DNA of 45,703 nucleotides, taken from positions 1 to 45,703 of the forward strand of contig CAKRRH010000013.1 in assembly GCA_934394855.1 (NCBI GenBank), read 5' to 3'. Made by a program: the position numbers and the translations under genes. Positions within the stretch are counted from its first letter, which is position 1. Each line of letters starts with the position of its first letter. Shown here one piece after another: positions 25,273 to 34,503 of the stretch. The DNA is from an uncultured Eubacteriales bacterium (GTDB taxonomy: Bacteria; Bacillota; Clostridia; Oscillospirales; Acutalibacteraceae). Under the pieces are notes generated by a model. That model had not been told where the DNA came from, did no database searches, and was given only the letters and a program-made list of their open reading frames with translations.

Positions 25273-25858
25273 TTATATATACCTCTAACTTTTCTTTTAA
25301 ATTGTTAAGTGCTCTGCCTCTGTGGCTGATTTTATCCTTTTGCTCTGCGCTCATTTCGCCGAATGAAACTCCGTCAACCGCAAACAACGGATCATAGCCG
25401 AATCCGTCCTGTCCGCACGGCTCATGCAAAATCACACCGTCTACCTGACCGTTTGCGGAAATAATGTCGCCGTTCGGGAAAACGACCGCAACAACGCTTA
25501 CAAAATGAGCCGTGCGGTGTTCATCATCAACACCCTCAAGCTCATGGAGCAATTTCATGTTGTTGCTCACATCGTTTGCGTTCTCACCCGAATATCTTGC
25601 CGAATAAACGCCGGGGGCGCCTTTGAGTGCATCAACACACAACCCCGAATCGTCCGCAACAGCCGCCATTCCCGAATGTTTCATTGCCGACTGTGCCTTT
25701 AAAAGCGCATTATCAAGGAATGTTGTTCCCGTTTCCTCAACTTCGGGCAATTTGATTCCGATGTCGGTTTCACAGACAGGTTCAAAACCGAGCGGCGATA
25801 AAATTCGCTCAAGCTCGGCAATTTTCTTTTTATTTTTACTTGCAACCAATAATTTCAT
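25259..25858 (-). CDS. rdgB: XTP/dITP diphosphatase
   Basis: This 199-residue Ham1/RdgB-family house-cleaning pyrophosphatase removes dITP and XTP. Signatures: LLVASKNKKKIAELERIL at the N-terminus, ADDSGLCVDALKGAPGVYSA near 67-86, FGYDPLF in the middle and KISHRGRALNNL at the C-terminus. The length is typical. It sits 32 bp behind ftsY. Confidence 0.96.
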   Translation of the reverse strand: MKLLVASKNKKKIAELERILSPLGFEPVCETDIGIKLPEVEETGTTFLDNALLKAQSAMKHSGMAAVADDSGLCVDALKGAPGVYSARYSGENANDVSNNMKLLHELEGVDDEHRTAHFVSVVAVVFPNGDIISANGQVDGVILHEPCGQDGFGYDPLFAVDGVSFGEMSAEQKDKISHRGRALNNLKEKLEVYINADK

Positions 25859-25890
25859 AATAACTCCTGATTTTGATATTCCATATATGC

Positions 25891-26796
25891 TTAATCAAGC
25901 AAAGCGACTGCAAAATCTCTCGGTGAGAAATCCTGCAAATCGTCCATCTGCTCACCGACGCCGATCAGCTTTACCGGCAGTCCGAGTTCTTCGGTTATCG
26001 CAAGAACAACTCCGCCTCTTGCCGTTCCGTCAAGCTTTGTTAGCACGATTCCCGAAATTCCCGCAGCGTCTTTGAATTCACGAGCCTGATTAACGGCAGT
26101 TTGACCTGTCGTTGCGTCGAGAACCAACAATGTTTCAACATTGCAATCGGGCATTTCCCGGGAAATTACACGGCTGATTTTATTAAGCTCGTCCATGAGG
26201 TTCTTTTTATTGTGAAGCCGTCCTGCGGTGTCGCATATGATTACATCAGAGCCGTGAGCCTTTGCCGAAGCAATCGTATCAAACACGACCGCCGCCGGGT
26301 CGCTTCCCTCTCCATGCTTTACAATCGGCACATCTGCACGCTCAGCCCAGATTGTGAGCTGTTCTGCGGCTGCCGCTCTGAATGTATCCGCCGCACCTAA
26401 CATGACAGTCTTGCCCTCATCTTTTAATCTGTGCGCCAATTTTCCGATCGTCGTTGTCTTTCCGACTCCGTTTACGCCGATCATCAATATAAGCGACGGC
26501 TTTGTATCAAGATGAAGCGAATTATCGACAGAGAGCAATTCGGCAATCGTATCCTTGAGCATATCTTTGATCATTGCAGGGTCGGTCACACGCTCAAGCT
26601 TGACCTTTTTCTTTAATTCATCGCATATTTTCTCGGCAGTCGCAACACCTGTGTCCGCCATTATGAGCGCCTCGGTCAGTTCTTCAAACAAATCGTCGTC
26701 GATTTTTGTAAATGAGCCGACAATGCTGTTGACCGCATTTGAAAATGCGTCCGATGTTTTTTTAAGCCCTTGGCTGATTTTGCTGAACAATCCCAT
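25891..26796 (-). CDS. ftsY: signal recognition particle receptor FtsY
   Basis: This 301-residue SRP GTPase has only a short N-terminal region instead of the long acidic A domain of E. coli, as usual in Firmicutes. G1 is GVNGVGKTTTIGKLAH, followed by DTFRAAAAEQL, DTAGRLHNKK and the TKLDGTARGG motif, ending in GEQMDDLQDFSPRDF. It docks ribosome-SRP complexes at the membrane. It lies 24 bp behind smc, the conserved rnc-smc-ftsY order. Confidence 0.97.
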   Translation of the reverse strand: MGLFSKISQGLKKTSDAFSNAVNSIVGSFTKIDDDLFEELTEALIMADTGVATAEKICDELKKKVKLERVTDPAMIKDMLKDTIAELLSVDNSLHLDTKPSLILMIGVNGVGKTTTIGKLAHRLKDEGKTVMLGAADTFRAAAAEQLTIWAERADVPIVKHGEGSDPAAVVFDTIASAKAHGSDVIICDTAGRLHNKKNLMDELNKISRVISREMPDCNVETLLVLDATTGQTAVNQAREFKDAAGISGIVLTKLDGTARGGVVLAITEELGLPVKLIGVGEQMDDLQDFSPRDFAVALLD

Positions 26797-26820
26797 ACAG
26801 TCAGTCCTCTTTTATATAAT

Positions 26821-29800
26821 TTATTTATTAACCTTTGAAGAAAGCGTTTTTTCAATCTGCGATACATCGATCGAGAGCAATTTTGAAATGCCCTTTTCCT
26901 GCATCGTAACACCATAGAGCACATCTGCCTCTTCCATTGTGCCTCGTCTGTGGGTGATGACGATAAACTGCGTTTTATCGCTCATTTTGCGTAAATATGC
27001 CGCAAATCTGTCAACATTTACTTCATCAAGCGCCGCTTCGACCTCGTCAAGCAGACAGAACGGAGGCGGATTCACCTTCATGATCGCAAAATAGATTGAC
27101 ACCGCAATCAACGCTTTTTCACCGCCCGACAGCTGTTCGATTATCGCAATGTTCTTTCCGGGAGGCTGAACGAATATATCAATTCCCGACTCAAGAACAT
27201 TTTCGGGGTCGGTGAGTTTAAGTTCCGCCGTTCCTCCTCCGAACAATTCCTTGAACACTTCGGTGAAGTTTTTGGCGATAATGTCAAACTGCGATACGAA
27301 CATATCCTTCATTGTCGAAGTAAGCTCGCCGATGAGCTTTGTAAGCTCACGCTTTGACTTTTCGATGTCCTCAATCTGCGATTTCATAAATTCATAGCGT
27401 TCGGCTACTTCTTTATATTCCTCAATCGCCGCAACATTAACGCTGCCAAGCGCCTTGATTCGGCGTTTGAGCTCGTTAAGCCGCTTATTTGCAGCAGTTA
27501 TGTCTTCGGGTATGACCGCAATTTCCTGAGCGGCAGACAATGTTAATTCATATTCGTCAAACAGCTTTGAGATGATGTCGTTATATTCATTTTCCATTAC
27601 ATCACGGCGCTCGGTCAATCGTGCAATGTCGCCGCTTATCTTCTCACGCTCATCGAGCTTGTCACGCTCTGTCGTTCTGTCTCTCATCGATTCTTTTTCA
27701 AGCTCTTCACGCTTTTTGCTCAATCGCTCAATGTCCTCTTCGGCATTGGAATTTGCCGCAATAAAACCGTCTTTGAGCGTGTTAAGCTGTTCGATTTTCT
27801 TAAGATTATCCTCATTTTGACGGTTGATTTCGTCAATTTCGGACTGCAAATCATTCGTCCGCTCGGTTCTGTCGGACAGCGACAAGGTGAGCTGTTCAAT
27901 TGAGCTTTGCAGATTCTCAACATCCTTAGTATGCCCGATAATTTCAAGCCGCAATGCGCCCGACTGTTCGGATAATTGATTTCTGCGCTCGGCAAGTTTA
28001 TCTCTGCCGCCGGTCAAACTCTCAATATCCTGCTCCATGTCGGCTTTTTGGCGCTCGGCTTTGGTGATCTCCGACAATGCGTCAGCCGCTGCTTTGAGAT
28101 ATTGTGCAATTCTGTCATTTGACGACGACTGTTCGGATTTCAATGAATCAAGTCCGATTTTGGCGGTTTTATGTTGCTCGGTGAGCAGTCGAATTTCGCC
28201 CTCGACCCTGATCTTATCTTCATTTGCGGTAGTGAGCTCGCTTGATGCGGTCTGAAGTGTTGCGTTCATTTTTGCCGCTTCTTCGCTCATTGTTTTATAT
28301 GTCGCCTGTTCGCTTTCAAAGCGCTCATTTAACTGTTTAACCTTTTCACGGAGCTTTTCGATCTGCGCCGTTCTTGACAATACACCCGCATTTTTTGCAT
28401 GAGAGCCGCCTGTGAGCGAACCGCCTGCATTAACGACCTGACCGTCAAGTGTTACCGTTCTGAACCGATAGCCGAATTTTTTTGCCATTGCGACTGCCGA
28501 ATCCATGTCCTCTGCAATTACTGTGCGGCCGAGCAGATTTGCAACAATGTCTGAATATTTTGAATCGTATGTGACAAGTGACGATGCGATTCCGACAAAA
28601 CCGACGCAATCGTCAACGCCGTTTTCACGCAAATAATTCGCCTTGATTGAGCTTATCGGCAAAAATGTCGCACGACCGCCGTTTGAATTTTTAAGAAAAT
28701 ATATTGCTCGTTTGGCGTCCTCTTCATTTGACACAACAATGTTTTGAGACGCCGCTCCGAGCGCCGTTTCAATCGCAGTCGAATATTTTGACGGAACATT
28801 TATCAGTCTTGAGACAGGACCGTGGATTCCTCGAAGATTGCCTCTTGCCGCTTCTTTTGTGACCGCCTTTACCGCATAGGAAAAACCCTCCATGTTGCGT
28901 TCAAGGTCTTCCAAAATCTTGATCCTGCGTTCATGCTCGCCGATATCAAGACGAAGTCTGTCGATCTCGTCCTTTTTCTCATCGACTCGCTTGTTGCGGC
29001 TTGCAAGTTTCATCTGAACTCCGTTTACAATGTTTCTGCATTCGGTGATTTGCTCGTCGCATCTGTCTAAATCGATTTTGAGTTTTTCAAGCTCTTTTTC
29101 GGCGTCATCAGCATTGTTTTGCAACGATTTATATTCATCGTCATATCCCGCAAGTCTTGCTTTGAGTTCCTCCGCAGACTGTTCGGCGGTTATCTTTTTA
29201 ACCTTATTTTCCGAAATTTTCGAGCTGAGTTCATTCAAAATACGGTTTTTATTTTCAATTTGAGTTGAAACATCGCCGCTGTCGTCGGTTAAACTTGAAA
29301 GCTGTTCGTTTTTGTCGTTCAGCTCATCATTTTTCTCGTTAATGATTGCCTGAATGCTCTCAATTTTGCTTCGTTTTTCATCAATTTCTGCATTTATCGA
29401 ATCATCGCTCAAAGCCGCCGACTCAATGTCACGCTTGATTCGCTCAATCGTCTGATTATTATGCAGCACCGTATTTTCCAAAACGGCGATTTCACTTTTT
29501 GTTTGAGCCGACTGCTCGTCGGTTTTCGATCTTTCACGGCGAATTGCGTCGATCTGCACGGCAATGCTCTGCATATCCCTTGAATTGATTTCGCCCTTAA
29601 CTTCAAGCTCGGTCAATTCCTTTTCAATCTTGTCATATTGCGCTTTTGCGATTGTCAGCTTGTTTTCATGCTCACGAAGCTCGTCCTTTGACCGATCGAT
29701 CGTATTAAGCCAAAGACCGATTTCAAGATCCTTTTTCTCAACCGATATATCAAGAAACTCCTGCGCTTTTTCACTCTGCTCTTTAAGAGGACCGACACGC

Positions 29801-30399
29801 CCCTCAAGCTCCTCCAAAATATCCCGCAGTCTGAGCATATTCTCTTCCGCACGGGCAAGCTGTCTTGTCGCTTCCTGCTTACGATAGCGAAATCTTGAAA
29901 TTCCCGCCGCTTCTTCAAAAATATCACGGCGTTCGTCCGACTTTGAACCGACAATTTCGTCAATTCTTCCCTGTCCGATCATCGAATAGCCGTCACGGCC
30001 GAGTCCTGTGTCCATAAACAGCTCATGAACATCTTTAAGCCTCACCGCCGCACCGTTGATTTTATATTCGCTCTCTCCCGAACGGTAGTATCTTCTTGTA
30101 ACCGACACATTATCATCATCAAAATTCAGACCTCTGTCAGCGTTGTCAAAAACGATCGTAACCTCGGCAAATCCGAGCGGCTTTCTGATTGCAGTTCCGC
30201 CGAAGATCACATCCTCCATCTTTTGACCGCGGAGCTGTTTGTTTGACTGTTCGCCCAAAACCCAACGGATCGAATCGGAAATGTTGCTCTTTCCGCTTCC
30301 GTTAGGTCCGATTACAGCTGTTATGTCCTGGTCAAAGGTTAGTTTTGTTTTGTCGGGGAATGATTTAAACCCCTGTATTTCCAATAGCTTTAGCCGCAT
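26821..30399 (-). CDS. smc: chromosome condensation protein SMC
   Basis: This 1192-residue ATPase shows the full SMC plan. There is an N-terminal head with Walker A GPNGSGKSN (near 32-40) and an R-loop region, and a first coiled coil (about 165-500). A hinge (about 510-650) contains RGIHGPVSRLINV and NAGGSLTGGS, followed by a second coiled coil and a C-terminal head with LSGGEKALIAVSI and the Walker B LLDEVEAALDE. It works with ScpA/ScpB, not in the window, to organise newly replicated DNA. It lies 6 bp behind the radical SAM gene. Confidence 0.98.
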   Translation of the reverse strand: MRLKLLEIQGFKSFPDKTKLTFDQDITAVIGPNGSGKSNISDSIRWVLGEQSNKQLRGQKMEDVIFGGTAIRKPLGFAEVTIVFDNADRGLNFDDDNVSVTRRYYRSGESEYKINGAAVRLKDVHELFMDTGLGRDGYSMIGQGRIDEIVGSKSDERRDIFEEAAGISRFRYRKQEATRQLARAEENMLRLRDILEELEGRVGPLKEQSEKAQEFLDISVEKKDLEIGLWLNTIDRSKDELREHENKLTIAKAQYDKIEKELTELEVKGEINSRDMQSIAVQIDAIRRERSKTDEQSAQTKSEIAVLENTVLHNNQTIERIKRDIESAALSDDSINAEIDEKRSKIESIQAIINEKNDELNDKNEQLSSLTDDSGDVSTQIENKNRILNELSSKISENKVKKITAEQSAEELKARLAGYDDEYKSLQNNADDAEKELEKLKIDLDRCDEQITECRNIVNGVQMKLASRNKRVDEKKDEIDRLRLDIGEHERRIKILEDLERNMEGFSYAVKAVTKEAARGNLRGIHGPVSRLINVPSKYSTAIETALGAASQNIVVSNEEDAKRAIYFLKNSNGGRATFLPISSIKANYLRENGVDDCVGFVGIASSLVTYDSKYSDIVANLLGRTVIAEDMDSAVAMAKKFGYRFRTVTLDGQVVNAGGSLTGGSHAKNAGVLSRTAQIEKLREKVKQLNERFESEQATYKTMSEEAAKMNATLQTASSELTTANEDKIRVEGEIRLLTEQHKTAKIGLDSLKSEQSSSNDRIAQYLKAAADALSEITKAERQKADMEQDIESLTGGRDKLAERRNQLSEQSGALRLEIIGHTKDVENLQSSIEQLTLSLSDRTERTNDLQSEIDEINRQNEDNLKKIEQLNTLKDGFIAANSNAEEDIERLSKKREELEKESMRDRTTERDKLDEREKISGDIARLTERRDVMENEYNDIISKLFDEYELTLSAAQEIAVIPEDITAANKRLNELKRRIKALGSVNVAAIEEYKEVAERYEFMKSQIEDIEKSKRELTKLIGELTSTMKDMFVSQFDIIAKNFTEVFKELFGGGTAELKLTDPENVLESGIDIFVQPPGKNIAIIEQLSGGEKALIAVSIYFAIMKVNPPPFCLLDEVEAALDEVNVDRFAAYLRKMSDKTQFIVITHRRGTMEEADVLYGVTMQEKGISKLLSIDVSQIEKTLSSKVNK

Positions 30400-30405
30400 G
30401 AAGCT

Positions 30406-31404
30406 TTATTCCTCTCGCTTTATTTTAACTTGATATGGCGCTATGCTTTCATCTTGCCTTATCTTACAATTATAACCCATTTTTCTTAGCTTTTCAAGGT
30501 TGCATTTATGCTGTCCCGACATTTTTGAAACAGATTTCGGCGAAACACAGAGAATATATCGCCCGAAAGGCTGATTTTTAAGCTCCGACAATGCCTTATT
30601 CAAGTACATTTTTGAATAGACAAGCTCGGCAAGCGCCGGGTGCCACGGTCCTGCGACATAATGCTCTTCGTCGATCGTATGTAATCCGAACCTGATTACG
30701 GGAATGTCTGCATTATAAAACATTTCGCAAAGCTTTGCGCCCAAATCCACCGCCTCGTCAACCGTTTGAGGCCGATAATTTCCCGATTTATATATCTCAC
30801 ACAGCCTTGTGTTATCAAGCACGATTGTCGGATAAATTCGCACCGTGTCAGCGTAAAGCTCAATGAATTTTTTGGCGGTATGAATCGCATTATCATCATT
30901 GTCGCCGTATAAGCCCGTCATCATCTGAAGTCCGAGTTCAAAGCCGTTTTCCTTGATAAGGCGAGCCGCATTTTCGACGGCTTTTGAGTCATGACCCCGT
31001 TCATTCAGCCGCAGAACATCATCATTCATCGACTGTGCGCCGAGTTCGATCGAACGAACGCCGTATTTCTTTAGCAAATCCAAAATCTCACCGTTAATGC
31101 AGTCCGGACGGGTGGATATTCTGATACTTTCGGCGTCGCCGAGGTCAATTCGCCTTTTTGCCGCTGACAGTAATTCAATCATATATTTTCGCTCAATTGC
31201 CGTGAAGCTGCCCCCGAAAAAGGCAATCTGCCCGTTACTTTTATCATAACGGGCGGAGTTTATTGCAATATTAACAGCCTCGTCAACATCTTTTGCTGTC
31301 GGCGAATAGCTTTGTTTTGTGATATATCGTTGGTTGCAAAAGCTGCATTGATGAGGACAGCCGTTGTGCGGTACAAAAATCGATATGTTTGAATGATTGC
31401 TCAT
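30406..31404 (-). CDS. Elp3-like radical SAM protein
   Basis: This 332-residue radical SAM enzyme has the iron-sulfur ligands in CPHQCSFCNQR (CxxxCxxC near residue 16-23). GGSFTA, STRPDCI, RSIELGAQSMNDDVL and QMMTGLYG follow as in the Elp3/HemN-like SPASM-free group. The C-terminal part (RFGLHTIDEEHYVAGPWHP) matches a Firmicute family commonly found between rnc and smc. Elp3 homologues modify tRNA wobble uridines, but this form lacks the acetyltransferase domain, so the substrate is unknown. It overlaps rnc by 4 bp. Confidence 0.88.
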   Translation of the reverse strand: MSNHSNISIFVPHNGCPHQCSFCNQRYITKQSYSPTAKDVDEAVNIAINSARYDKSNGQIAFFGGSFTAIERKYMIELLSAAKRRIDLGDAESIRISTRPDCINGEILDLLKKYGVRSIELGAQSMNDDVLRLNERGHDSKAVENAARLIKENGFELGLQMMTGLYGDNDDNAIHTAKKFIELYADTVRIYPTIVLDNTRLCEIYKSGNYRPQTVDEAVDLGAKLCEMFYNADIPVIRFGLHTIDEEHYVAGPWHPALAELVYSKMYLNKALSELKNQPFGRYILCVSPKSVSKMSGQHKCNLEKLRKMGYNCKIRQDESIAPYQVKIKREE

Positions 31405-32087
31405 TGATCGATACCCATGAGTTTGAGTGCACCGTGAGCGGCGTCCTGTTCAGCCGCTTTTTTGCTTTTGCCAGTTCCCTTTGCGATTACGTTGGAATTG
31501 AGTCTTATCTCAATTTCAAACTGTTTTGCATGGTCGGGTCCGCTTTCGCCGACAAGGACATATTCAAGCCGTTCTTCGGGATTTTTCTGAATGACCTCCT
31601 GAAGCTTTGTCTTATAATCTTTGAATGTAATTTTGTTGCGGTGCTGCAAATCATCGGTAACGAAATGGAGTACCAATTTTTTGGCAGGCTCGATTCCGCC
31701 GTCAAGATAAATTGCCGCTAAAACCGCCTCGAAAGCGTCGGATAATATTGACGGACGGCGGTTTCCTCCGTTTTGCTGTTCGCCCTTTCCGAGCTTGACA
31801 AAATCGCCGAGGCAAAGCTGTTTTGCAAAATCAAACAATGCTTCTTCGCAAACAAGAGACGCACGAAGCTTGGTCAGCTCACCCTCCGCAATTTCGTAAT
31901 TATTATAAATGTAGTCGGATACAATTATGGACAGCACCGAATCACCCAAAAACTCAAGTCGTTCGTTACATGAACGGGGTCTTTTGGTTTCGTTGGCATA
32001 TGACGAATGAGTCAGCGCTTGCGAGATCAGGCTTTTGTCCTTAAAAGTATATCCTAAATTTTTTTCGATTTCACTGTAATCGTTCAT
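31401..32087 (-). CDS. rnc: ribonuclease III
   Basis: This double-strand-specific endonuclease of about 228 residues processes rRNA precursors and structured mRNAs. The RNase III domain contains the signature CNERLEFLGDSVL (near 38-50) and the later DAFEAVLAAIYLDGG. A dsRNA-binding domain follows (about 155-225, YKTKLQEVIQKNP ... KGTGKSKKAAEQDAA). I use the ATG at 32085-32087, after AGGAG; an upstream ATG at 32123 would add 12 residues without family support. The acpP gene that commonly lies between plsX and rnc is missing here. Confidence 0.95.
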   Translation of the reverse strand: MNDYSEIEKNLGYTFKDKSLISQALTHSSYANETKRPRSCNERLEFLGDSVLSIIVSDYIYNNYEIAEGELTKLRASLVCEEALFDFAKQLCLGDFVKLGKGEQQNGGNRRPSILSDAFEAVLAAIYLDGGIEPAKKLVLHFVTDDLQHRNKITFKDYKTKLQEVIQKNPEERLEYVLVGESGPDHAKQFEIEIRLNSNVIAKGTGKSKKAAEQDAAHGALKLMGIDQ

Positions 32088-32162
32088 TCTTATGTTACTC
32101 CTAAATGTAAACGCCGCAGTCACCGCAAAAAGCGGCGACTTAAGCGGGCCATAAATTCAAAT

Positions 32163-33161
32163 TTATTCTGCCTTGTTTTGCTCCATTACACGCTCGATTT
32201 CGGCAATTACATCGCCCTCGACAAATGTTTTCGCCTGTCTTATCGCATTTTTGATTGCCTTTGCGTTAGAGCTGCCGTGAGCTTTAAATACCGGCTTTTT
32301 GATTCCGATGATCGGCGCTCCGCCATATTCGGAATAATCCATCATTTTCTTCATTTGGCGAAGTCCCGGTTTAATTATCATTGCCGCAATTTTTGTAAAT
32401 ATGTTTTTAAGCAAAATGCCCTTGAATAACCCTAAAAATTCGCTTGCAACACCCTCGGTCAGTTTCAGCACAATGTTTCCCGCAAAGCCGTCTGCGACAA
32501 GCACATCACAAGCGCCCTTGGGGACATCTCTTGCTTCAACATTTCCGATGAAGTTGAGCGTTGAATTTTTGAGCATTTGATAGGTCTCGACCAAAACCTC
32601 TCCGCCTTTTGAATCTTCCGCACCGTTATTAAGCAAACCGACCTGCGGCTTTTCAATTCCGAAAACCTTGTTCATATATACGGAGCCGAGAACCGCAAAC
32701 TGCATTAACATTTCGGGGCGGCAGTTCAAATTTGCACCGGCGTCAATCAAAAGATACGGTTTTTCCGTTCCCGGCATAACCGTTCCGATTGCCGGACGCT
32801 TAATGCCCTTGATGCGCTTTTCGATGAAAGTTGCCCCGAATAATACCGCGCCTGTGCTTCCGGCTGAAACAAGCGCGTCGCCCTCGCCGTCTGCGAGCGC
32901 TTTGAGCGCAACGGCAAGCGATGTGTTCGACTTTGATTTCAAAATCGTGTTCGGCTCGTCGTGCATATCCATTATGCCGTCCGCCTGCTTAATCTCCATG
33001 CCGTCAAGCGATATGTTATTATCCTCTGCGCATTTTTTGATTTTCGCTTCATCTCCGCAAAGCAAAATTTCAACGCCAAATTCGTCGATTGCATTACGAG
33101 CGCCTTCAATCACACAAAGCGGTGCGTTATCTCCGCCGAATGCGTCAAGAATTATTTTCAT
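32163..33161 (-). CDS. plsX: phosphate acyltransferase
   Basis: This 332-residue PlsX converts acyl-ACP to acyl-phosphate at the start of phospholipid synthesis. Family blocks: ILDAFGGDNAP at the N-terminus, GDALVSAGSTGAVLFGAT, LIDAGANLNCRPE, GLLNNGAEDSKGG and VLVADGFAGNIVLKL. The C-terminus ends with GSSNAKAIKNAIRQA. It lies 25 bp behind trmFO. Its usual partner fapR is not adjacent. Confidence 0.97.
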   Translation of the reverse strand: MKIILDAFGGDNAPLCVIEGARNAIDEFGVEILLCGDEAKIKKCAEDNNISLDGMEIKQADGIMDMHDEPNTILKSKSNTSLAVALKALADGEGDALVSAGSTGAVLFGATFIEKRIKGIKRPAIGTVMPGTEKPYLLIDAGANLNCRPEMLMQFAVLGSVYMNKVFGIEKPQVGLLNNGAEDSKGGEVLVETYQMLKNSTLNFIGNVEARDVPKGACDVLVADGFAGNIVLKLTEGVASEFLGLFKGILLKNIFTKIAAMIIKPGLRQMKKMMDYSEYGGAPIIGIKKPVFKAHGSSNAKAIKNAIRQAKTFVEGDVIAEIERVMEQNKAE

Positions 33162-33186
33162 GAGTTTTCAGTCCTCTCAAAATATG

Positions 33187-34503
33187 TTATTCAAATGATA
33201 TGCCGTCATATTCACCAAGTGCACGCTCGGCAAGCGTTTGATAGCGCAGCTTTTTATCACGAATATGATCAGAAAGCGGTGTAATAATACCGAAATTTGC
33301 ACCCATCGGCTGAAAATTTGCGACCGATTCATCACTGATATATGATGTAAGCGCGCCTATCATTGTGGTATGAGGCAAATTAAGCTGCGGTTTGTCTTTT
33401 AGCCGTCTGTAAACCGAATCAGCCGCAACAAGACCCGACATTGCCGATTCCATGTACCCCTCAACACCTGTGATTTGTCCAGCAAAATATATATTTTTAT
33501 TATCACGCATACAAAAATGATTGTCAAGCAGTTTCGGAGAATTTATGAAAGAATTGCGGTGCATTACGCCATAGCGCACAAATTCGGCATTTTTAAGCGC
33601 AGGTATCATTGAAAATACTCGCTTTTGTTCACCGAATTTCAGATTTGTCTGAAATCCGACAAGATTATACATTGTGCCGCCGTCGTTCTCTTTTCGCAGT
33701 TGCAAAACCGCCCACGGACGATGACCCGTTTTAGGATCGGTAAGCCCGACCGGCTTCATCGGACCGAATCTGACAGTGTTTTCACCACGCTTTGCCATTA
33801 TCTCAATCGGCATACAGCCCTCATAAACCTGCTTATTGCCTTTTTGGTCAAATTCATGAGTAACTGCGCTTATCGCAGAGGTAAGCTCATGAATAAACGC
33901 CTCATATTCCGCTTTATTCATCGGGCAGTTGATGTAATCATCTTCACCGCCTCGGTCATATCTGCTCTGTGTGAATGCGCTGTTCATGTCAACGCTCTCA
34001 TGTGTCACGATCGGTGCTGCGGCATCATAGAACGACAAATAATCGCCGCATAATTTTGAAACGGACTTTGCCATTTCGCCGTCGGTGAGCGGCCCTGTCG
34101 CAATGATGGTAAATCCGTCGGTCGGAATCTCGGTCACTTCGCCCGAAATTACGGTAATCAGCGGATTATTATTGATTTTGTCGGTGATATATTCGGAAAA
34201 TTTATATCTGTCAACGGCAAGCGCACCGCCTGCAGGAACACGGCAATTATCCGCCGATTCAAGGCAAATCGAGCCGAATTTTCTCATCTCGGCTTTGAGC
34301 AGTCCGCCCGCAGACGAAATTCGGTCGGCTTTGAGCGAATTTGAACAAACAAGCTCGGCGAATCCGTCGATTTTATGCGCCGCCGATTTTTTCATCGGCT
34401 TTTGCTCATAGAGATTAACGGCGACGCCGCGGCAGGCAAGAAAATATGCCGCTTCGCACCCTGCAAGTCCTGCGCCGATTATATTAACTCTGTTTTCAGG
34501 CAT
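33187..34503 (-). CDS. trmFO: folate-dependent tRNA (uracil-54-C5) methyltransferase
   Basis: This 438-residue FAD protein methylates U54 in the T loop of tRNA using methylene-tetrahydrofolate. The N-terminal dinucleotide fold is IIGAGLAGCEAAYFLACRGV, followed by MKKSAAHKIDGFAELVCSNS, typical of the family and containing the catalytic cysteine; GQITGVEGYMESAMSGL binds FAD near the C-terminus. Its ATG overlaps the topA stop in TAATG. The topA-trmFO pair is conserved in Firmicutes. Confidence 0.96.
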   Translation of the reverse strand: MPENRVNIIGAGLAGCEAAYFLACRGVAVNLYEQKPMKKSAAHKIDGFAELVCSNSLKADRISSAGGLLKAEMRKFGSICLESADNCRVPAGGALAVDRYKFSEYITDKINNNPLITVISGEVTEIPTDGFTIIATGPLTDGEMAKSVSKLCGDYLSFYDAAAPIVTHESVDMNSAFTQSRYDRGGEDDYINCPMNKAEYEAFIHELTSAISAVTHEFDQKGNKQVYEGCMPIEIMAKRGENTVRFGPMKPVGLTDPKTGHRPWAVLQLRKENDGGTMYNLVGFQTNLKFGEQKRVFSMIPALKNAEFVRYGVMHRNSFINSPKLLDNHFCMRDNKNIYFAGQITGVEGYMESAMSGLVAADSVYRRLKDKPQLNLPHTTMIGALTSYISDESVANFQPMGANFGIITPLSDHIRDKKLRYQTLAERALGEYDGISFE

